Origin: Ophiura sarsii
Lineage: Eukaryota; Echinodermata; Ophiuroidea; Amphilepidida; Ophiuridae
DNA: 64,000 bases
Assembly: GCA_035610835.1 (NCBI GenBank)
Contig: CM069447.1
Coordinates: 57,915,048 to 57,979,047 of the forward strand
Direction: 5' to 3'
The position numbers and the translations under genes are program-made. The notes beneath the pieces are model-generated. The model was not told where the DNA came from. It saw nothing but the letters and a program-made list of their open reading frames with translations, and ran no database searches. Shown here piece after piece: positions 23,770-35,242 of this stretch (position 1 is its first letter; each line of letters opens with the position of its first letter).

Positions 23770-23796
23770 GGGGGGGGGGGGGGGGGGGGGGGGGGG
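23770..23796. repeat. (G)27 homopolymer
   Basis: Uninterrupted run of 27 G, followed by T and further G-rich sequence. One of nine G/C runs of at least 15 in the window. Confidence 0.95.
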
Positions 23797-24039
23797 TGGG
23801 GTCGGGTGACCTTTCTGGTGAATGTTGTGGGTCGGAAAACAAATCTTTTGCCGTGTGGTGTACAAGAGTTAGGGTTAATGTTACAAAATAATGTAAAGCT
23901 AATACAAATACAATATCGATTGTGTGGGTAATTAGTTGATTTGTATCGGCCACTGTCTTGGTCTTCATTGAACTTTTGTGTCTGTTACTTCAGCAACTAG
24001 TAGACACAATTCTGCATCCCGCTAGAGTCACTCATCGTG

Positions 24040-24240
24040 GAGTTAGAGGAGATAAATACCGGCTGTCGTTTCGAGTAAGAGTTCTTAGATTACTTTTCAA
24101 CTCGTTGAGGTTTGATGCGTTGACACTCGTATATGGAAGGCTGTTCCAGTAAGGAGGAAAGTTGTCTGTGAATAAACTTGCGCTGAAGATCTTCCCTTTT
24201 TGCGTGGAATGAGAAGTTGTGAGATTATACTACTCATCAC
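24040..24240 (-). pseudogene. LINE ORF2 C-terminal fragment
   Basis: Read on the minus strand from about 24237, one frame stays open for about 65 codons and contains NFPPYWNSLPYTSVNASNLN followed by ELKSNLRTLTR, then a stop near 24043. A WNSLP motif followed by a short hydrophobic and basic helix is the usual C-terminal signature of non-LTR ORF2 proteins. RT motifs are absent because the fragment lies downstream of them. Clade not assigned, and a chance match cannot be fully excluded. The plus-strand frame at 23958-24152 is its shadow. Confidence 0.5.
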
Positions 24241-25364
24241 TTGTATTTGTTTTGTTTTTTCTGCCACAGACTTTTAAACATGAGGTTACACAAATAATAT
24301 TATAACTATAACATATTTGTAAAAAATCGGATCTGGCTATATATTTCTAATCATTGTCTTTACATTTAACGCCATTTTCTCTCAAGTATGTTAGTATTAC
24401 GTGTTTCATATTGAACGATGGATCAGAAAAAATGGCATTTAAACTTCTCTGGATTTTGTTGCGAATATAAGATTAGAAATACAAGTGTAAGGTTATTAGT
24501 CAGAGTGTGTTTTGCATCACAAGGAAACCATAACATCATCAACCTTTCAAATTACAAAATAAATGCTTACAAAATAATTACAAAATTAACGGGTGCTAAC
24601 ATTTTTGGGACACTCTATACAGCGTTGTATCCCTGGTCATCCGGGGATACATTCATATGACGTTACACTGAAAGTACCGATCGATACTACGTATCATATT
24701 GCATAGCCATTCTAAAACAAATAACATATTTAACCTATGATGAGGGCAATGAAATAGATCACGTGAGTATTATTATAGCTTCGACCCTTTTAGCGGGCAT
24801 CGACCGTTATGGCAGGTACGGTGATATGTCTATCAGATGCGGTTCAATAGCTGTTATGCTTTGCTGATAATATTTATATAATATGTATAATGCATCAGAT
24901 ACGAAATCGTGAATACTCTTGCACTCTTTCCCGTGAGTATATCCAGTTTCAAATAGTCATAACTGAAGGGAATTGGTTATTCGTTTTACAATAAAGGGAT
25001 ACGTTAACAATATCCTTTATGGATACTTTTACCAGCTGTAATATCAAACGCTCATAATATACACACAAGCCCATTTGTAATTCTTGGAAATTGTGAATGT
25101 ACCATGTGGACCAGGATTATGGTATGACGTCAGAGCCGATAGTTTAGGATGGTCAAGTGTCCCAAATATGATTGTACAATAATTTCGAACATTTGCATAG
25201 TCGTGTGATAATGTAGTTGTCTGCGATGACTTTTGAGCCCCAAACCAGGTCAAACTATTATCCTGTTAATAAGTGTGTTAATGTGAGATCAGATTCCTTC
25301 TAATTTTATAATATGAAACAAGAACTAAAATTTCAAACATAATTGATGTTTTGATATAATTGGG
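24241..25364. other. Mostly unrecognised; short dispersed repeat at 24600-24670
   Basis: The segment GTATCCCTGGTCATCCGGGG near 24628-24647, followed by GTTACACTGAAA, resembles 27257-27310 (GTATCCATGGTCTTGCGGGG, CTTACACTGGAAA). Nothing else was identified; the small frames are unremarkable. Confidence 0.35.
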
Positions 25365-25520
25365 GCTTTATAAGGCCACACTGCAAAACTAGTCTGTAAG
25401 GCTCATACGTATGTGACTTGTACGTAAGACTTACACGACAGTCACCAAAGTTATAGTTTGCATCAACACACGAACAAACTATTTCTGTATCATCAATGAA
25501 CTGCATTGGTCTCACTTTAC
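25365..25520. repeat. Diverged relative of blocks at 37655 and 45840
   Basis: The ACTAGT..TACGTAT and GACTTGTACGTAAGAC stretches resemble 45855-45900 (ACTAGTACGTATG, GACTTGTATATAAGAC) and 37657-37690. The weak match suggests the A/B segmental duplication family also has an older member here. Confidence 0.35.
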
Positions 25521-27398
25521 TTTTCAGTTGCGCTTGCACGTTATGCTGCAAAATATCATTGTATCGACTACATTAGAAGCCTAACGTACTATTCATATAC
25601 GTTTGAGCCACACGTACTAGTTTGTCGATGCTTCCTAAGTGTAGCTAGTGGCTGGATTCAAACATAATATTAGTGCATACGAAGACAACTTAAACCTTGT
25701 CTCTAAAAAAGGGTGCACATTTTGTATGTAGCTATAATTTGTATATAATCTTAAAGATAATCTAGTTGTTTTCAAATGTCTTTTTTTATTATTGTAATTG
25801 CTCTTCCAAATCCAATAATATGCTTTATCAATCACAGGCACTTAAAACAGGTTCTGTAACACTATTGTGTACACATTTAAGGTATGCCCATACGAAAAAC
25901 GCGTTTGGTCGAAATCCTGAACGTTTGTTATTTTAATATTATCTCTTTTATTTCCAAAATACTATGAACTTAGCACGTTTTGCCACTAAACAGTTCGATT
26001 CACTTTCTAGAAACACTTTTTGTAACCACTGTGGCCCTAAATTCAGCATTCCATCTTAATGAGGTTGTAAAATGACTTAGAAATCATCAAGAATGAATCC
26101 AAAATTAAATATTTTCGATACAATTACCTAAAGTAATCATTTTCCCTAAATGTTAGGATTACATTCCGAAAGATTGACCGTCATTTGAATAGTTGCTTAC
26201 GTAGGTCTACGTGTAAGACTAAAAGTACTACTATCATCGTCATTTGGTATTTCAAATGATAGATTTATTGATAAATATATTAAAATTCAGATTCAAAAGT
26301 CTCATATTTCCGCAACGGAATGCGATACGAAAATATAAAGCAACAGTTGTATTTTTACAAGTGCAGCACGCTTCTGCAACAAATCTCAATTTGGATATCT
26401 GATGCACGTTCTGAATATAAGCTCTTCATTTACTAATTTATGTTTATATGATCTTCAACATGCCAGATTACCTATCAAATACCGTATTGTCTTATTTGAT
26501 TTATCCTATTTAAAATAGGTTTGATTAAAGTTGATCACTGAAAGTCAAGTGTGTTCTATTATTATGATGAAAGTCTTCAAATCGTTAAACATAACAGCAA
26601 TTTTACACACGGTTGATTTCTTTCAAAAAACTAGCAAATCTTGTATTTGTTTGCTCATGGTCAAAACTAACATCGTTGGATAGACACAAGCAAATTCGAC
26701 AAACCAAATTTCGTACGAAATTGTATTTAGTTGTCTTGAAGCTCGTACACTCCAAACTCAGATATTAAATGTTTAAAGGTGAAAATGACACATTCCTCAA
26801 AACTTGATTTTTCTAAAAGTGGCACAAGCCCAATTTTGAGTGCTCGTTGTTGATCAAACAGATTTTTAGATTGAGAAATATAAGCTCAATCAAATAATGG
26901 CATTTTAAAGCCAACGAAATCATCTTCAGAGTATATAAAGATTACACGCGGCCAGACACTGAGTAATCAATCAGGGCAATGACGTAGAACACGTGCTCCA
27001 TTTTTGTAGGAACACCCGGTACATTTAATTTTCTGCTGTTATTTGAGCCGAAAGGCGGGTCAAAACACGATATTTGTATCTGTGGATAAAACATCGTATA
27101 TTTGCACATTTTGATATGGTGGGTTTATATATGAAATCGTTTAGAATTGGAACTCGTAATGGACATACTGACACTATGACGTCATACTGGTTTTTAGGAC
27201 ATTCTTATGCTCTTCTTACAAAGCCGATGACAATAGCTACCCTTTGTACAGTGTATCCATGGTCTTGCGGGGATACCGCCTGGCGACCTTACACTGGAAA
27301 TGCTGATTATTGTGTTACCGGGTATCTATATTATGCTTATTACAATTAAATTTGAAAATTATACACAACTGGTGAATTAATTTACTTAACACATTTAT
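25521..27398. other. No recognised gene; AT-rich
   Basis: Nearly 1.9 kb without recognisable coding sequence, inverted repeats or RNA genes, apart from the 27228-27310 relative of 24600-24670. The 91-codon frame at 27074-27349 crosses that repeat and is not recognised. Confidence 0.3.
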
Positions 27399-27478
27399 AG
27401 GTCAGTAAATGGGTATTGTTTCGAGAATTATGCAAATCAATGCACGTGCGCTAATGTTGACGTGTGAATAATTGCACG
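27399..27478. mobile_element. Solo arm of the 17151-type MITE
   Basis: AGGTCAGTAAATG.. AAATCAATGCACGTGCGCT ..GAATAATTGCAC matches the left arm of 17151-17338. The second arm is missing. Confidence 0.65.
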
Positions 27479-27589
27479 GCACTGCATGGTGTGCGAACGC
27501 TGAATGCATACATTTAGAATACCCTCCGCGTATATTAGTGTTTTGCTTTCTGTTTGGTTCGACACTAATAAGAGTGTATGACTATGTCT

Positions 27590-28505
27590 TTCGGAATTTA
27601 AAGCGCAAGGTGATTTGAGTGTGGCTGATTTGATTAACTGACATTTAAATGGGTAATCATTTCGGCCTGTGAACTGATATTGCAATCGTAACCTGATATC
27701 TATAGAGATTTCATTTGAAAATGATGAATTATTTAGATGAAACAGTATGCCTTTGGGAATAGAAAGGACAAGGAACAATTGGTTTGAGTGTGGATGGTTT
27801 GATTAACTGACATTTAAATGGGCAACCATGTCGGCTTGTGAACTGATATTGTAATGTGATATCTATAGTATGCTTATATGTATATTTCCTCTGGCAATGA
27901 TACACAACTGGTGAATTATTTATACGAAATAATATACCTTTAGGAATGGAAAGGACAAGGAATAATTATTTGAGTGTGGATGGTTTTATTAAAGGTATGT
28001 TATGTGATCTTTCCAGGGAACGCCCTCAACATCGATCATTAATCGTACATACATTCCAAGTTACAGGGCGATACGATTCTTAATTACTTCAAAATCATGG
28101 TTTTAGAGTGAAAATAAACTGTCGGGATAACACGACAGTTTATATTTTCACTCGAAATTCACTCTAAAACCATGATTTTGAAGTAATTAGGAATCGCATC
28201 GCTCTGTAACTTGGAATGTATGTACGCTTTATGATCAGAAATGTAAATCTGCAAGAAAATCTATTTTCTAAACAAAATCATGAATAGAGGGCGCTCTCTG
28301 GAAAAGATCACATAATATGCCTTTAATTGACATTTAAATGTGCAACCATGTCGGCTTGCGAACTGATATTGTAATGTGATGCTTATATTTAGATTTCATT
28401 TGACAATGATACACAACTGGTGAATTATTTATTTTAAATAATATACCGTTAGGAATGGAAAGTGCAAGGAGAAATTACTTTGAGTGTTGATGATTTGATT
28501 TAGTG
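27590..28505. repeat. Tandem repeat of a roughly 170-190 bp unit, about four copies
   Basis: The recurring series GAGTGTGG(A)TGATTTGATT, GACATTTAAATG, a CATGTCGGCTTG-like stretch, GAACTGATATTG, then TTTAGGAATGGAAAGG appears at about 27605, 27785, 27970/28325 and 28480. A TTAA-flanked palindromic element sits in the third unit. The 113-aa minus frame at 27437-27778 crosses the array and is not considered a gene. Confidence 0.7.
27993..28322. mobile_element. piggyBac-type palindromic MITE, copy 1 (330 bp)
   Basis: Flanked by TTAA on both sides (27989-27992 and 28323-28326), with ends AGGTATGTTATGTGATCTT and an inverse CATAATATGCCT. Most of the element is palindromic, with the centre AAACTGTCGGGATAACACGACAGTTT. 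The neighbouring tandem units have the empty site (GATTAACTGACA), so the TTAA target is verified inside the window. TTAA duplication is the hallmark of the piggyBac superfamily; no transposase is encoded. A second copy is at 60121-60492. Confidence 0.85.
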
Positions 28506-28751
28506 AAACGAATATGAAATACGTTCGAAATTGCGTTAGATAATAGAGTTCAATAGCATTATCCAACGAGATTAGTCGTCGGGTATTCTTGATCGTAATA
28601 TATTGACAGTGTTATTAGGGTCATGTGAGAAATGCAAACTATCTTTGCCCTACATTTAAGATGGGGAATTAAGAACATATTTCAGCAATAGTATGGGAAT
28701 ATTTCAACTTTTACTTAGATGACTATCGTATACGTCTTACGTACAAGTGAG

Positions 28752-29173
28752 CCACTAATACCCGCACCAGCTACATTGCGGGGGTATTTGTGTTTGTGCG
28801 CTGTGGGAGTACACAATGAGTATAAATATACATTTTGGGAGTTGGATTTTTTGTTGGTACAGGAGTGCACTACGGGGGTAATTATTTGTACTGTGGGGGT
28901 ATTTTTGTATGTACATTGTGGGAGTTGACTAGATAGATGGCGCCATTCATATAGTCGGGTGGCAAAGTGTATGTTTTAAGATGACAAATAACACACAAAA
29001 AACAAACAAATCGTTCTGGGGGTATATTTGTTGTTGCTTTTAACACGCTCACAGTATCCTCATATACCATTTGGAAACTGTTCATTGTGGGGGTACGCCC
29101 ACAATGCCGAAATACTCCCACAATGTCAAATCATACTCATATCTACACCCACAATGTACGTCTTATAAGTACA
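28752..29173. repeat. 422-bp direct repeat, copy 1
   Basis: Identical to 29943-30364 except for one base near the 3' end (TACGTC versus TACCTC). The unit is full of a recurring motif, TGTGGGGGTA or variants (about seven forward), ending with its reverse complement (ACCCCC/ACTCCCACAATG, about three) and a hairpin CATTGTGGG..CCCACAATG at 29083-29106. A 79-codon minus frame is present in both copies only because the DNA is duplicated. No LTR features (TG..CA ends, primer-binding site, polypurine tract) are seen. Confidence 0.9.
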
Positions 29174-29765
29174 TGTTGGCGTACAATGACGTATAGACGG
29201 CGGCGAACGTAGGAGGGGGGGGGGTGCGGAAGTATGCCGAACTTGAATTCAAAATATTTTGAATCAACTCTACGCGGCGGCGGCGGCGGCGTGTCTTAGA
29301 ATAAAAAATGTATTTTTAAATACTATTTAGATCATGTTAGACCCCGCGCCGTTCGGAGAGGGGGTTTACGGAAGTATGCAAAACTTACATTCAAAATCTT
29401 TTTTTGTTCTCATTAGAGCGTAATACGTTTAAAATTATATTTTTGATATTTAAAAAAAAAAAAAATCTCCAAATTTTGTTCCTAATAGCGAAAATTAGAC
29501 CCTCGTATTTCTGCCATTTCGATACATAAACATGATAAACTTTAAATCGTTTAAAGTAATCATTAACGTCTGTGGCACGTGTCCGAGAAGTCTTAATGTC
29601 GCAGGGTCTTGCATTAAAAGACAGTGGGGTGGAGAAAATGAGCATTTATACACAGCTCAATGGAGAAAAATTTACATAATCGTCGATAACTCGAAAAGAA
29701 AATCATTAATAGAACATAATATTTTTTCAAATTAACTTTTTTGGGCAGACAATATACGGTTCTTT

Positions 29766-29799
<34 letters not shown>

Positions 29800-29942
29800 T
29801 AAAAAAACTAGATAATGACTTCAATTAGTCCTACTTTGCTGAATGTCAAATTGACTGGAATTCAGTTATATTTCATGTATCATCACACCCATCTCGATCC
29901 TAAAAACCACCATCCCCGCCGGAACACACAACATCAACCCGC
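29174..29942. other. Spacer between the 422-bp repeats, GC-microsatellite and poly-A
   Basis: Contains G-rich runs near 29214 and 29357, a (CGG)n stretch at 29275-29290, two similar sub-segments (GGAAGTATGC.. at about 29229 and 29371) and an A27 run at 29771-29797. No gene recognised. Confidence 0.5.
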
Positions 29943-30364
29943 CCACTAATACCCGCACCAGCTACATTGCGGGGGTATTTGTGTTTGTGCGCTGTGGGAG
30001 TACACAATGAGTATAAATATACATTTTGGGAGTTGGATTTTTTGTTGGTACAGGAGTGCACTACGGGGGTAATTATTTGTACTGTGGGGGTATTTTTGTA
30101 TGTACATTGTGGGAGTTGACTAGATAGATGGCGCCATTCATATAGTCGGGTGGCAAAGTGTATGTTTTAAGATGACAAATAACACACAAAAAACAAACAA
30201 ATCGTTCTGGGGGTATATTTGTTGTTGCTTTTAACACGCTCACAGTATCCTCATATACCATTTGGAAACTGTTCATTGTGGGGGTACGCCCACAATGCCG
30301 AAATACTCCCACAATGTCAAATCATACTCATATCTACACCCACAATGTACCTCTTATAAGTACA
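29943..30364. repeat. 422-bp direct repeat, copy 2
   Basis: Same sequence as copy 1, offset 1191 bp, with one difference seen. Near identity suggests a very recent duplication or an assembly duplication. Flanking bases differ on both sides and show no target-site duplication. Confidence 0.9.
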
Positions 30365-31969
30365 CATTTACTAATGTTGTTGCGCAGCCTTGGTCAGTGT
30401 GTGGTCTGCCATAGCGCCGTCGTTGTAATTCAATAACACGAGGCTTTCCATTCTTCCTAGTGCAACTGAGCTCAAATGTAAACTGCAGAGGGCGATATTG
30501 TTGTTATTTCTTTCCTTAGGCAAGGTAAAATAGTTCACATCGTTAGACCTCGAAAGTATGTTCCAATATTTCTTCTATTGTTTCATATTTTTTTCTTTGG
30601 AGGTCTAGGGAATTCAATGCGTTTATTTAACAGTAACAATACGCACAAATGACATAATGAGAGAGATATTTAGCATTCAATTGAGTCAAAATTGTCTATA
30701 AGTCAGTATTTTCTTAAACTGATGTCTTTTTAGGAGCTGCAGTCTGTTTGAGCCATAATATTTTGTAAGGATTTGCCGCCGAAAATGGGATTTGGTATAA
30801 AAAGCGAAGAGTTGTTCGTACAATCTCTTTCCTGTAAGATACTATTGAGATAGATTAACGCTCTATAATCATTTAATCCTTTACCACATACTACGTGCTA
30901 TATTATTTCCTCGCAGACTTATATGAATGATTATGGAAAGATACTTGGAAGACTTATCTCTAGAAAACAATGCTACACTTCGCGAGGTACGAAGGTAGAG
31001 AAATACATCATAAAACGTGAAGAGGACAGAACTATGCGGTGACGAGGATCTTCTCAAATCTAGGTTGCGTTCGTACAAGGATTAACATGTGGCGACAACG
31101 TTCTGTGGTTGCTCCGCATTTGTCAAACTCAATCGCCGTACCGATCACTTTTACAGGTCTTGTTTATCTAGATACTAATTGATCAAAGTCGGTCACTTTA
31201 AGCACCGGAGGTATCTTAATCTGCGGAAATCTCGAGTGAAGTTTACGACACAAATGAGCAAAACAGACTGGATTGATTCGGACATTCATAATATATTTAG
31301 CCTGGCATTCTAGGCAAGAGTTCATTTCGTCATGAAAATGCAAAAAAATCTTAAGTGACATTTCGGCCAAATTGAGTTTTAAGTTATTTATGGAAATATA
31401 GGCAAATCACCACATGTTGAGCCATTTTACCAAGTCTCGAAATTGGAATCAATGAATTTTAATCAACTAATTAAGCTTGTTAAAACAGTTACAAAATTTA
31501 ACATTGAAAGGCGACTCCAGCAAAATGACCACGGGTCACTAACGACGTTTTTGCATTCCTTCGACGAATTATTTTGTTTTCTCCTTTTATATCAATTAGG
31601 TATAAAACTATGAATAGTCTTTTCTTATGATAGTGAGGCCAGAATAGTGTACAGATCAGGCACTAAGCGTTGTATTTAAACTTTCGTACCCCAAAGAGCA
31701 GGGATGCGCTACATGTTTGCGCAGATGATGGGCCGGTAAGTCCACATGCGCATGATGATAGACAAACGTTAATGTTGGTCATTTTGGTATTATTATTTTC
31801 GCGCCAATTTTTTGTGCAAGAAGTAATGTTAATCCTAACAACCCTGAACGTTAAACATACGACTGTGCGTGGTTGTAGTGTGCGTCTTACCAGTCGATAT
31901 TATGGCGCGATCACGGTGGGTATTGAATGCGCAAGAAAATCAGATAATATAAGCTGACGATTCGGCTTG
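30365..31969. other. No recognised feature
   Basis: 1.6 kb of non-coding sequence. Frames of 65-95 codons at 30881-31078, 31164-31370 and 31670-31957 have no recognisable motifs. No inverted repeats or partners found by eye. Confidence 0.3.
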
Positions 31970-32088
31970 ATTTTATAGGACCGGAGCTGACGCGTAGTCG
32001 ATCCGCGTTCAATTCCCGACACCGACTGTCGCTTATTTCTCCCATGTCCCTACCTGGATAGTTTATTCCCACAACCATGCATTGGGAA

Positions 32089-32090
<2 letters not shown>
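31970..32090 (+). mobile_element. Degenerate tRNA-derived SINE
   Basis: GCGTTCAATTCCC resembles a B box, and the downstream TTTCTCC.. GATAGTTTATTCCCACAA matches the body of the SINE at 35370-35510 (TTTCTCCACTGATAGTTTAA, TTCACAACA). The A-box region is degenerate. It is followed directly by a 31-G run. Confidence 0.5.

Positions 32091-32121
<31 letters not shown>
32091..32121. repeat. (G)31 homopolymer
   Basis: Uninterrupted run of 31 G adjoining the 3' end of the SINE fragment. Confidence 0.95.
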
Positions 32122-32123
<2 letters not shown>

Positions 32124-32559
32124 GAGTAAAAATGGTAGCATTTCTTGGAATTTACTTTCGTCTTCAATCGGATACCAATGACGGAATGGTACGATTATAT
32201 TGTTATTACAACCAATTCATTTCCGCAGTGTTATCTATCAGTTGTATTTATGTTATTCTGCAATACGAAGTAAATGTCAATTTCGTAGTTGCAGTAGCTT
32301 GTATTAGTAATGCGAGGTGTTAATATTATTTGATTTGGACTTCCAACAAATGTTAAGTACTATTCGTGGTGGCAATGGTTAAACAGCTGATATGAACAGC
32401 AATGGTCAAGGGTTGTTCAATAATGGTCGGGATCTCTGCATCCTATTTATTTACACTATAATATTCTAGACTGAAACAAAACCTAGATCTTGAAACACTT
32501 TAGTAGTTTTAAACTCCCACATATTTTGTTTTGGTATTATGAATCAACGCCGCGTGGGT
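32122..32559. other. No recognised feature
   Basis: AT-rich sequence between the G run and the start of segment A. A 63-codon frame at 32132-32323 is not recognised. Confidence 0.3.
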
Positions 32560-33059
32560 TGATAGTATTGCCATCGAAAACGATAATGTTGTTTCACTTT
32601 TCTGGCCCTTCCAGCAATGATGCACTTTATCCAATGTTGATTTACCATTGCCAGCTTCTCTAGGAAAGATACAGTACAGGTTATATATATTTTAAGCATT
32701 TCTATTCAAGTCCTCCTATGAGTTTGATCCCGTGATTGAGTTTCACCCATGTTGAAATATTTGCAATTAGAAAAATGTGTATCACCGCCATGTGCATTAT
32801 AATATTAACAAATGTAAGTTATGTTTTTTATTAATTTGTCAAAGTCATTCATCTTTTAACTTGGTTTCAATTTGTTATGCTGTATTATATCTATATATAT
32901 GATGGTTTTTTTTATCAGTTTGTCATAGTGGTTTATCATTTATTCATGTTAACTAATACCCTGTGCCATTGGTGTCAATTGTATGCAGTATTTTAATTTT
33001 TTAATTTTTATATTTCATACTAGTCCTTTAAGCATAATTATCTAATTTCGATGTATTTG

Positions 33060-33150
33060 CATTTTTATGGTTTGTGTAAAGCGCCTAGAAGCTGTTTGAG
33101 TTATGCGCTATACAAGTTTATACTTATTATTATTTTTTTATTATTAGTAT
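33060..33150 (+). mobile_element. 3' tail of an L2/CR1-type LINE or LINE-tailed SINE
   Basis: TTGTGTAAAGCGCCTAGAAG, then GCGCTATACAAGTT, followed by ATTATTATT repeats. This TGTAAAGCGC..GCGCTATA..(ATT)n ending is the usual 3' terminus of L2-type elements, though it lacks detectable coding sequence upstream. It is related in type to the (ATT)n tail of the LINE at 7892. Confidence 0.65.
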
Positions 33151-33269
33151 TACAACGTATGTACACAAGTGCATCATACCTGATTTGCTCTATTCGTATA
33201 AAACAAAACAAAACAAAACTACGCTAACAAGTATGATTGCGTTAGGAATATCGTATTATTTTAGTGAAC

Positions 33270-33500
33270 TCAAATTCTAAAACTCTATGGATTAATCTAT
33301 CAGGAAAATTCATAATTAATGATTTATCGTAACATCTTCTCTCACACGATCAACTTATGAAAACTTAATCAGTAGCCGCGTAATGGAAATTCCCTCTTTC
33401 AAATCTATACGGTGTGTCGTGATTGCAAAGTATTATTTATGTCATATGCGTAGGAGCAGATACGCCTGTGTTTCTTATAAAACATGTCGATTAGTGACAG
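33270..33500. repeat. Palindrome cassette 1 (33384 core)
   Basis: One of five related roughly 200-bp cassettes: ATCTATCA, TTTATCRTAACA, TTCTCTCRCACGA, then GCCGCGTAA-palindrome-TCTTTCAAAT and TGCAAAGTA. The core here is TGGAAATTCCC (33384-33394), one mismatch from the palindrome. Confidence 0.6.
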
Positions 33501-33704
33501 TTACATATTACACATTTTTCTAGGATGTTTTTGATATGTTTTTCTATTTCGAATCCAACAATTGTTTAAGGAATTTGTATTCTGATTCAAGATTGTAAAA
33601 TAAACAGGGAAAATATACATGCACTTATATTTCAAATGAAACTGAAATACGCATTGGTTACAAAAGAAAAGTGTATGCTTTTGTCACTACAATTGATGAT
33701 TTAA

Positions 33705-34260
33705 GGCATATTATGCGAACTTTTTCATGGACTGCCCTCTATTTTTGATATGGTCCTCTAAATGCAATTTGTTTATCAAATTAGATTTATAAACAAGAAA
33801 CTAAAATCTATATCAGGCATTCTCAAATGGTGGCGCACGCGCCACTTGTGGCGCGTCAAGGCATCCTAAGTGGCGCGAGAGTGGTTAAAATTTGTTTAAA
33901 AAAAAATTATATCATGATATAGCCAGACTTCATAGGCCTATGACGGTCAGATGTATAAAGACAGCAATTTTTCGCGCGCATGTGCCCTCAAAAGGGTAAT
34001 ATTAGTTATTATGTTGCCAAGATACATGTGTTAACATATTTTGCGAAGGGAATTTTGCCATTGTAAATTCTAAAAAAATATGACCAAGTGGAGCTTCAAC
34101 AAGTTGGTGACTAAAATGTGGCGCATCAGTAAATCTAGTTGAGAAAGCCTGATCTATATCATCTAATTTGCAGAGCAATAGTATTCCTAATTATTTCAGA
34201 ATCATGGTTTAAATGGGTTAAAATAAACTGTCGGGGTTAACGCCGACAACTTATCTTCTG
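33705..34260. mobile_element. Diverged piggyBac-type MITE relic, split by a hAT element
   Basis: TTAA at 33701-33704 followed by GGCATATTATGCGAAC, GCCCTCTATTTTTGAT and, beyond the hAT insertion, TATTCCTAATTATTTCAGAATC and AAACTGTCGGGGTTAACGCC. This matches the arm and centre of the 27993 and 60121 elements. The second arm is lost. The older age fits it serving as the target for the hAT insertion. Confidence 0.6.
33814..34151. mobile_element. hAT-type non-autonomous element (338 bp)
   Basis: Terminal inverted repeats CAGGCATTCTCAA and its near-inverse TTGAGAAAGCCTG, each end bordered by an identical 8-bp direct repeat ATCTATAT (33806-33813 and 34152-34159). Eight-base target duplications and CAGG..CCTG ends are typical of hAT elements. 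The interior holds several GTGGCGC motifs near both ends, possible transposase-binding subterminal repeats. No transposase frame. Confidence 0.85.
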
Positions 34261-34589
34261 TTTGAGTGATGGTTCGTAAATATATATCCATATTAATGCC
34301 GTTTGCAGTGCTTCCGGCTACGATCGCAACTGTACACAAGTGTACACAATAGAACGGAATGTATTTTTATGATGAAAATCGAAGAAAAAATGTTGACAAT
34401 TGGTAAATAATTGGAAGCCGATTGTCATTGTGATATACTAAAGATTGTCTAGGGAAAATACAGTCAAGATCGATTTATGAGTCCGGGGAAATCTTTCCTG
34501 ATAGTCGAACTTCATTGTAAAAGAGAAATAAATGTGTGTAAAAGTTTGACAATGATCACATACTATTCCATTAAATGTGGTACGATACT

Positions 34590-34800
34590 TTATAGGAGAT
34601 CACATTCTAAATCCCCATGGATAAATCTATCACGAAGACGCCTCATTTATCATAACAACTTCTCTCGCAAGATTAACTAATGAATAGTTAATCAATTGCC
34701 GCGTAAGGGAAATTCCCTCTTTCAAATCAATACACTTTACCGTTATTGCAAAGTATTTGTTTGGCAAGTGTGTAGGAGTAGAGACGCCTACAATGTCTTA
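34590..34800. repeat. Palindrome cassette 2 (34707 core)
   Basis: Second copy of the cassette within segment A, with an exact GGGAAATTCCC at 34707-34717, preceded by TTGCCGCGTAA and followed by TCTTTCAAATCAATAC. Confidence 0.65.
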
Positions 34801-35145
34801 AGATGTTTTCGTATTCCATTGACATATGGAAAATGTGTATCATGCCAATCAGTCTAAATTTGAAATTCATGTGAGTTATCTTGTGTAAGCAACTAGCCAG
34901 GTAATACCGCAAATAGATGCTTTAGAATACGGCTATAATACTGGGTAGTCCGCAATTGTTTTAAAAGCAATACTCATTGGTCTTGTTTATTATGTCCGAC
35001 AAGTACAAATAGATGGCTATTAATGTTTAGGAAGTGACCAGTAATTTAGTATAAAGGGATTGCAACAGGTGCGCGATCAGGCCTTAGACCATCACTTGAT
35101 GATCACAAGATTACAATCGATTTATCACGCTGATTCTTCATAAAT

Positions 35146-35242
35146 AGGTGGGTTCCTTAAGGAACACCTTTATCATGATGCTGTTTTTAACAGCACATGA
35201 AAAAGGTGCTCCGTAAAAGAAGCACTTTTTTCATGCGCTGTT
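35146..35242. repeat. Cluster of nested hairpins
   Basis: Perfect palindrome GTTCCTTAAGGAAC (35152-35165), hairpin TGCTGTTTTTAACAGCA (35179-35195), and a longer alternative stem joining 35189-35210 with 35221-35242 (AACAGC, CATGAAAAA, GTGCT with inverses), loop CCGTAAAAGA. It is followed by TAACCCTAACCC. Function unknown; may be the end of a mobile element. Confidence 0.6.

Noticed and set aside
28882..30312. Two identical 79-aa minus-strand proteins (28882-29121 and 30073-30312)
   Set aside because: Identity reflects the DNA duplication; the frame is made of repeated ACCCCCACA motifs, with no recognisable domain.
28752..30364. 422-bp direct repeats as LTRs of a small retrotransposon
   Set aside because: Repeats do not start TG or end CA; no primer-binding site, polypurine tract or target-site duplication is seen, and the interior has no gag/pol remnants.
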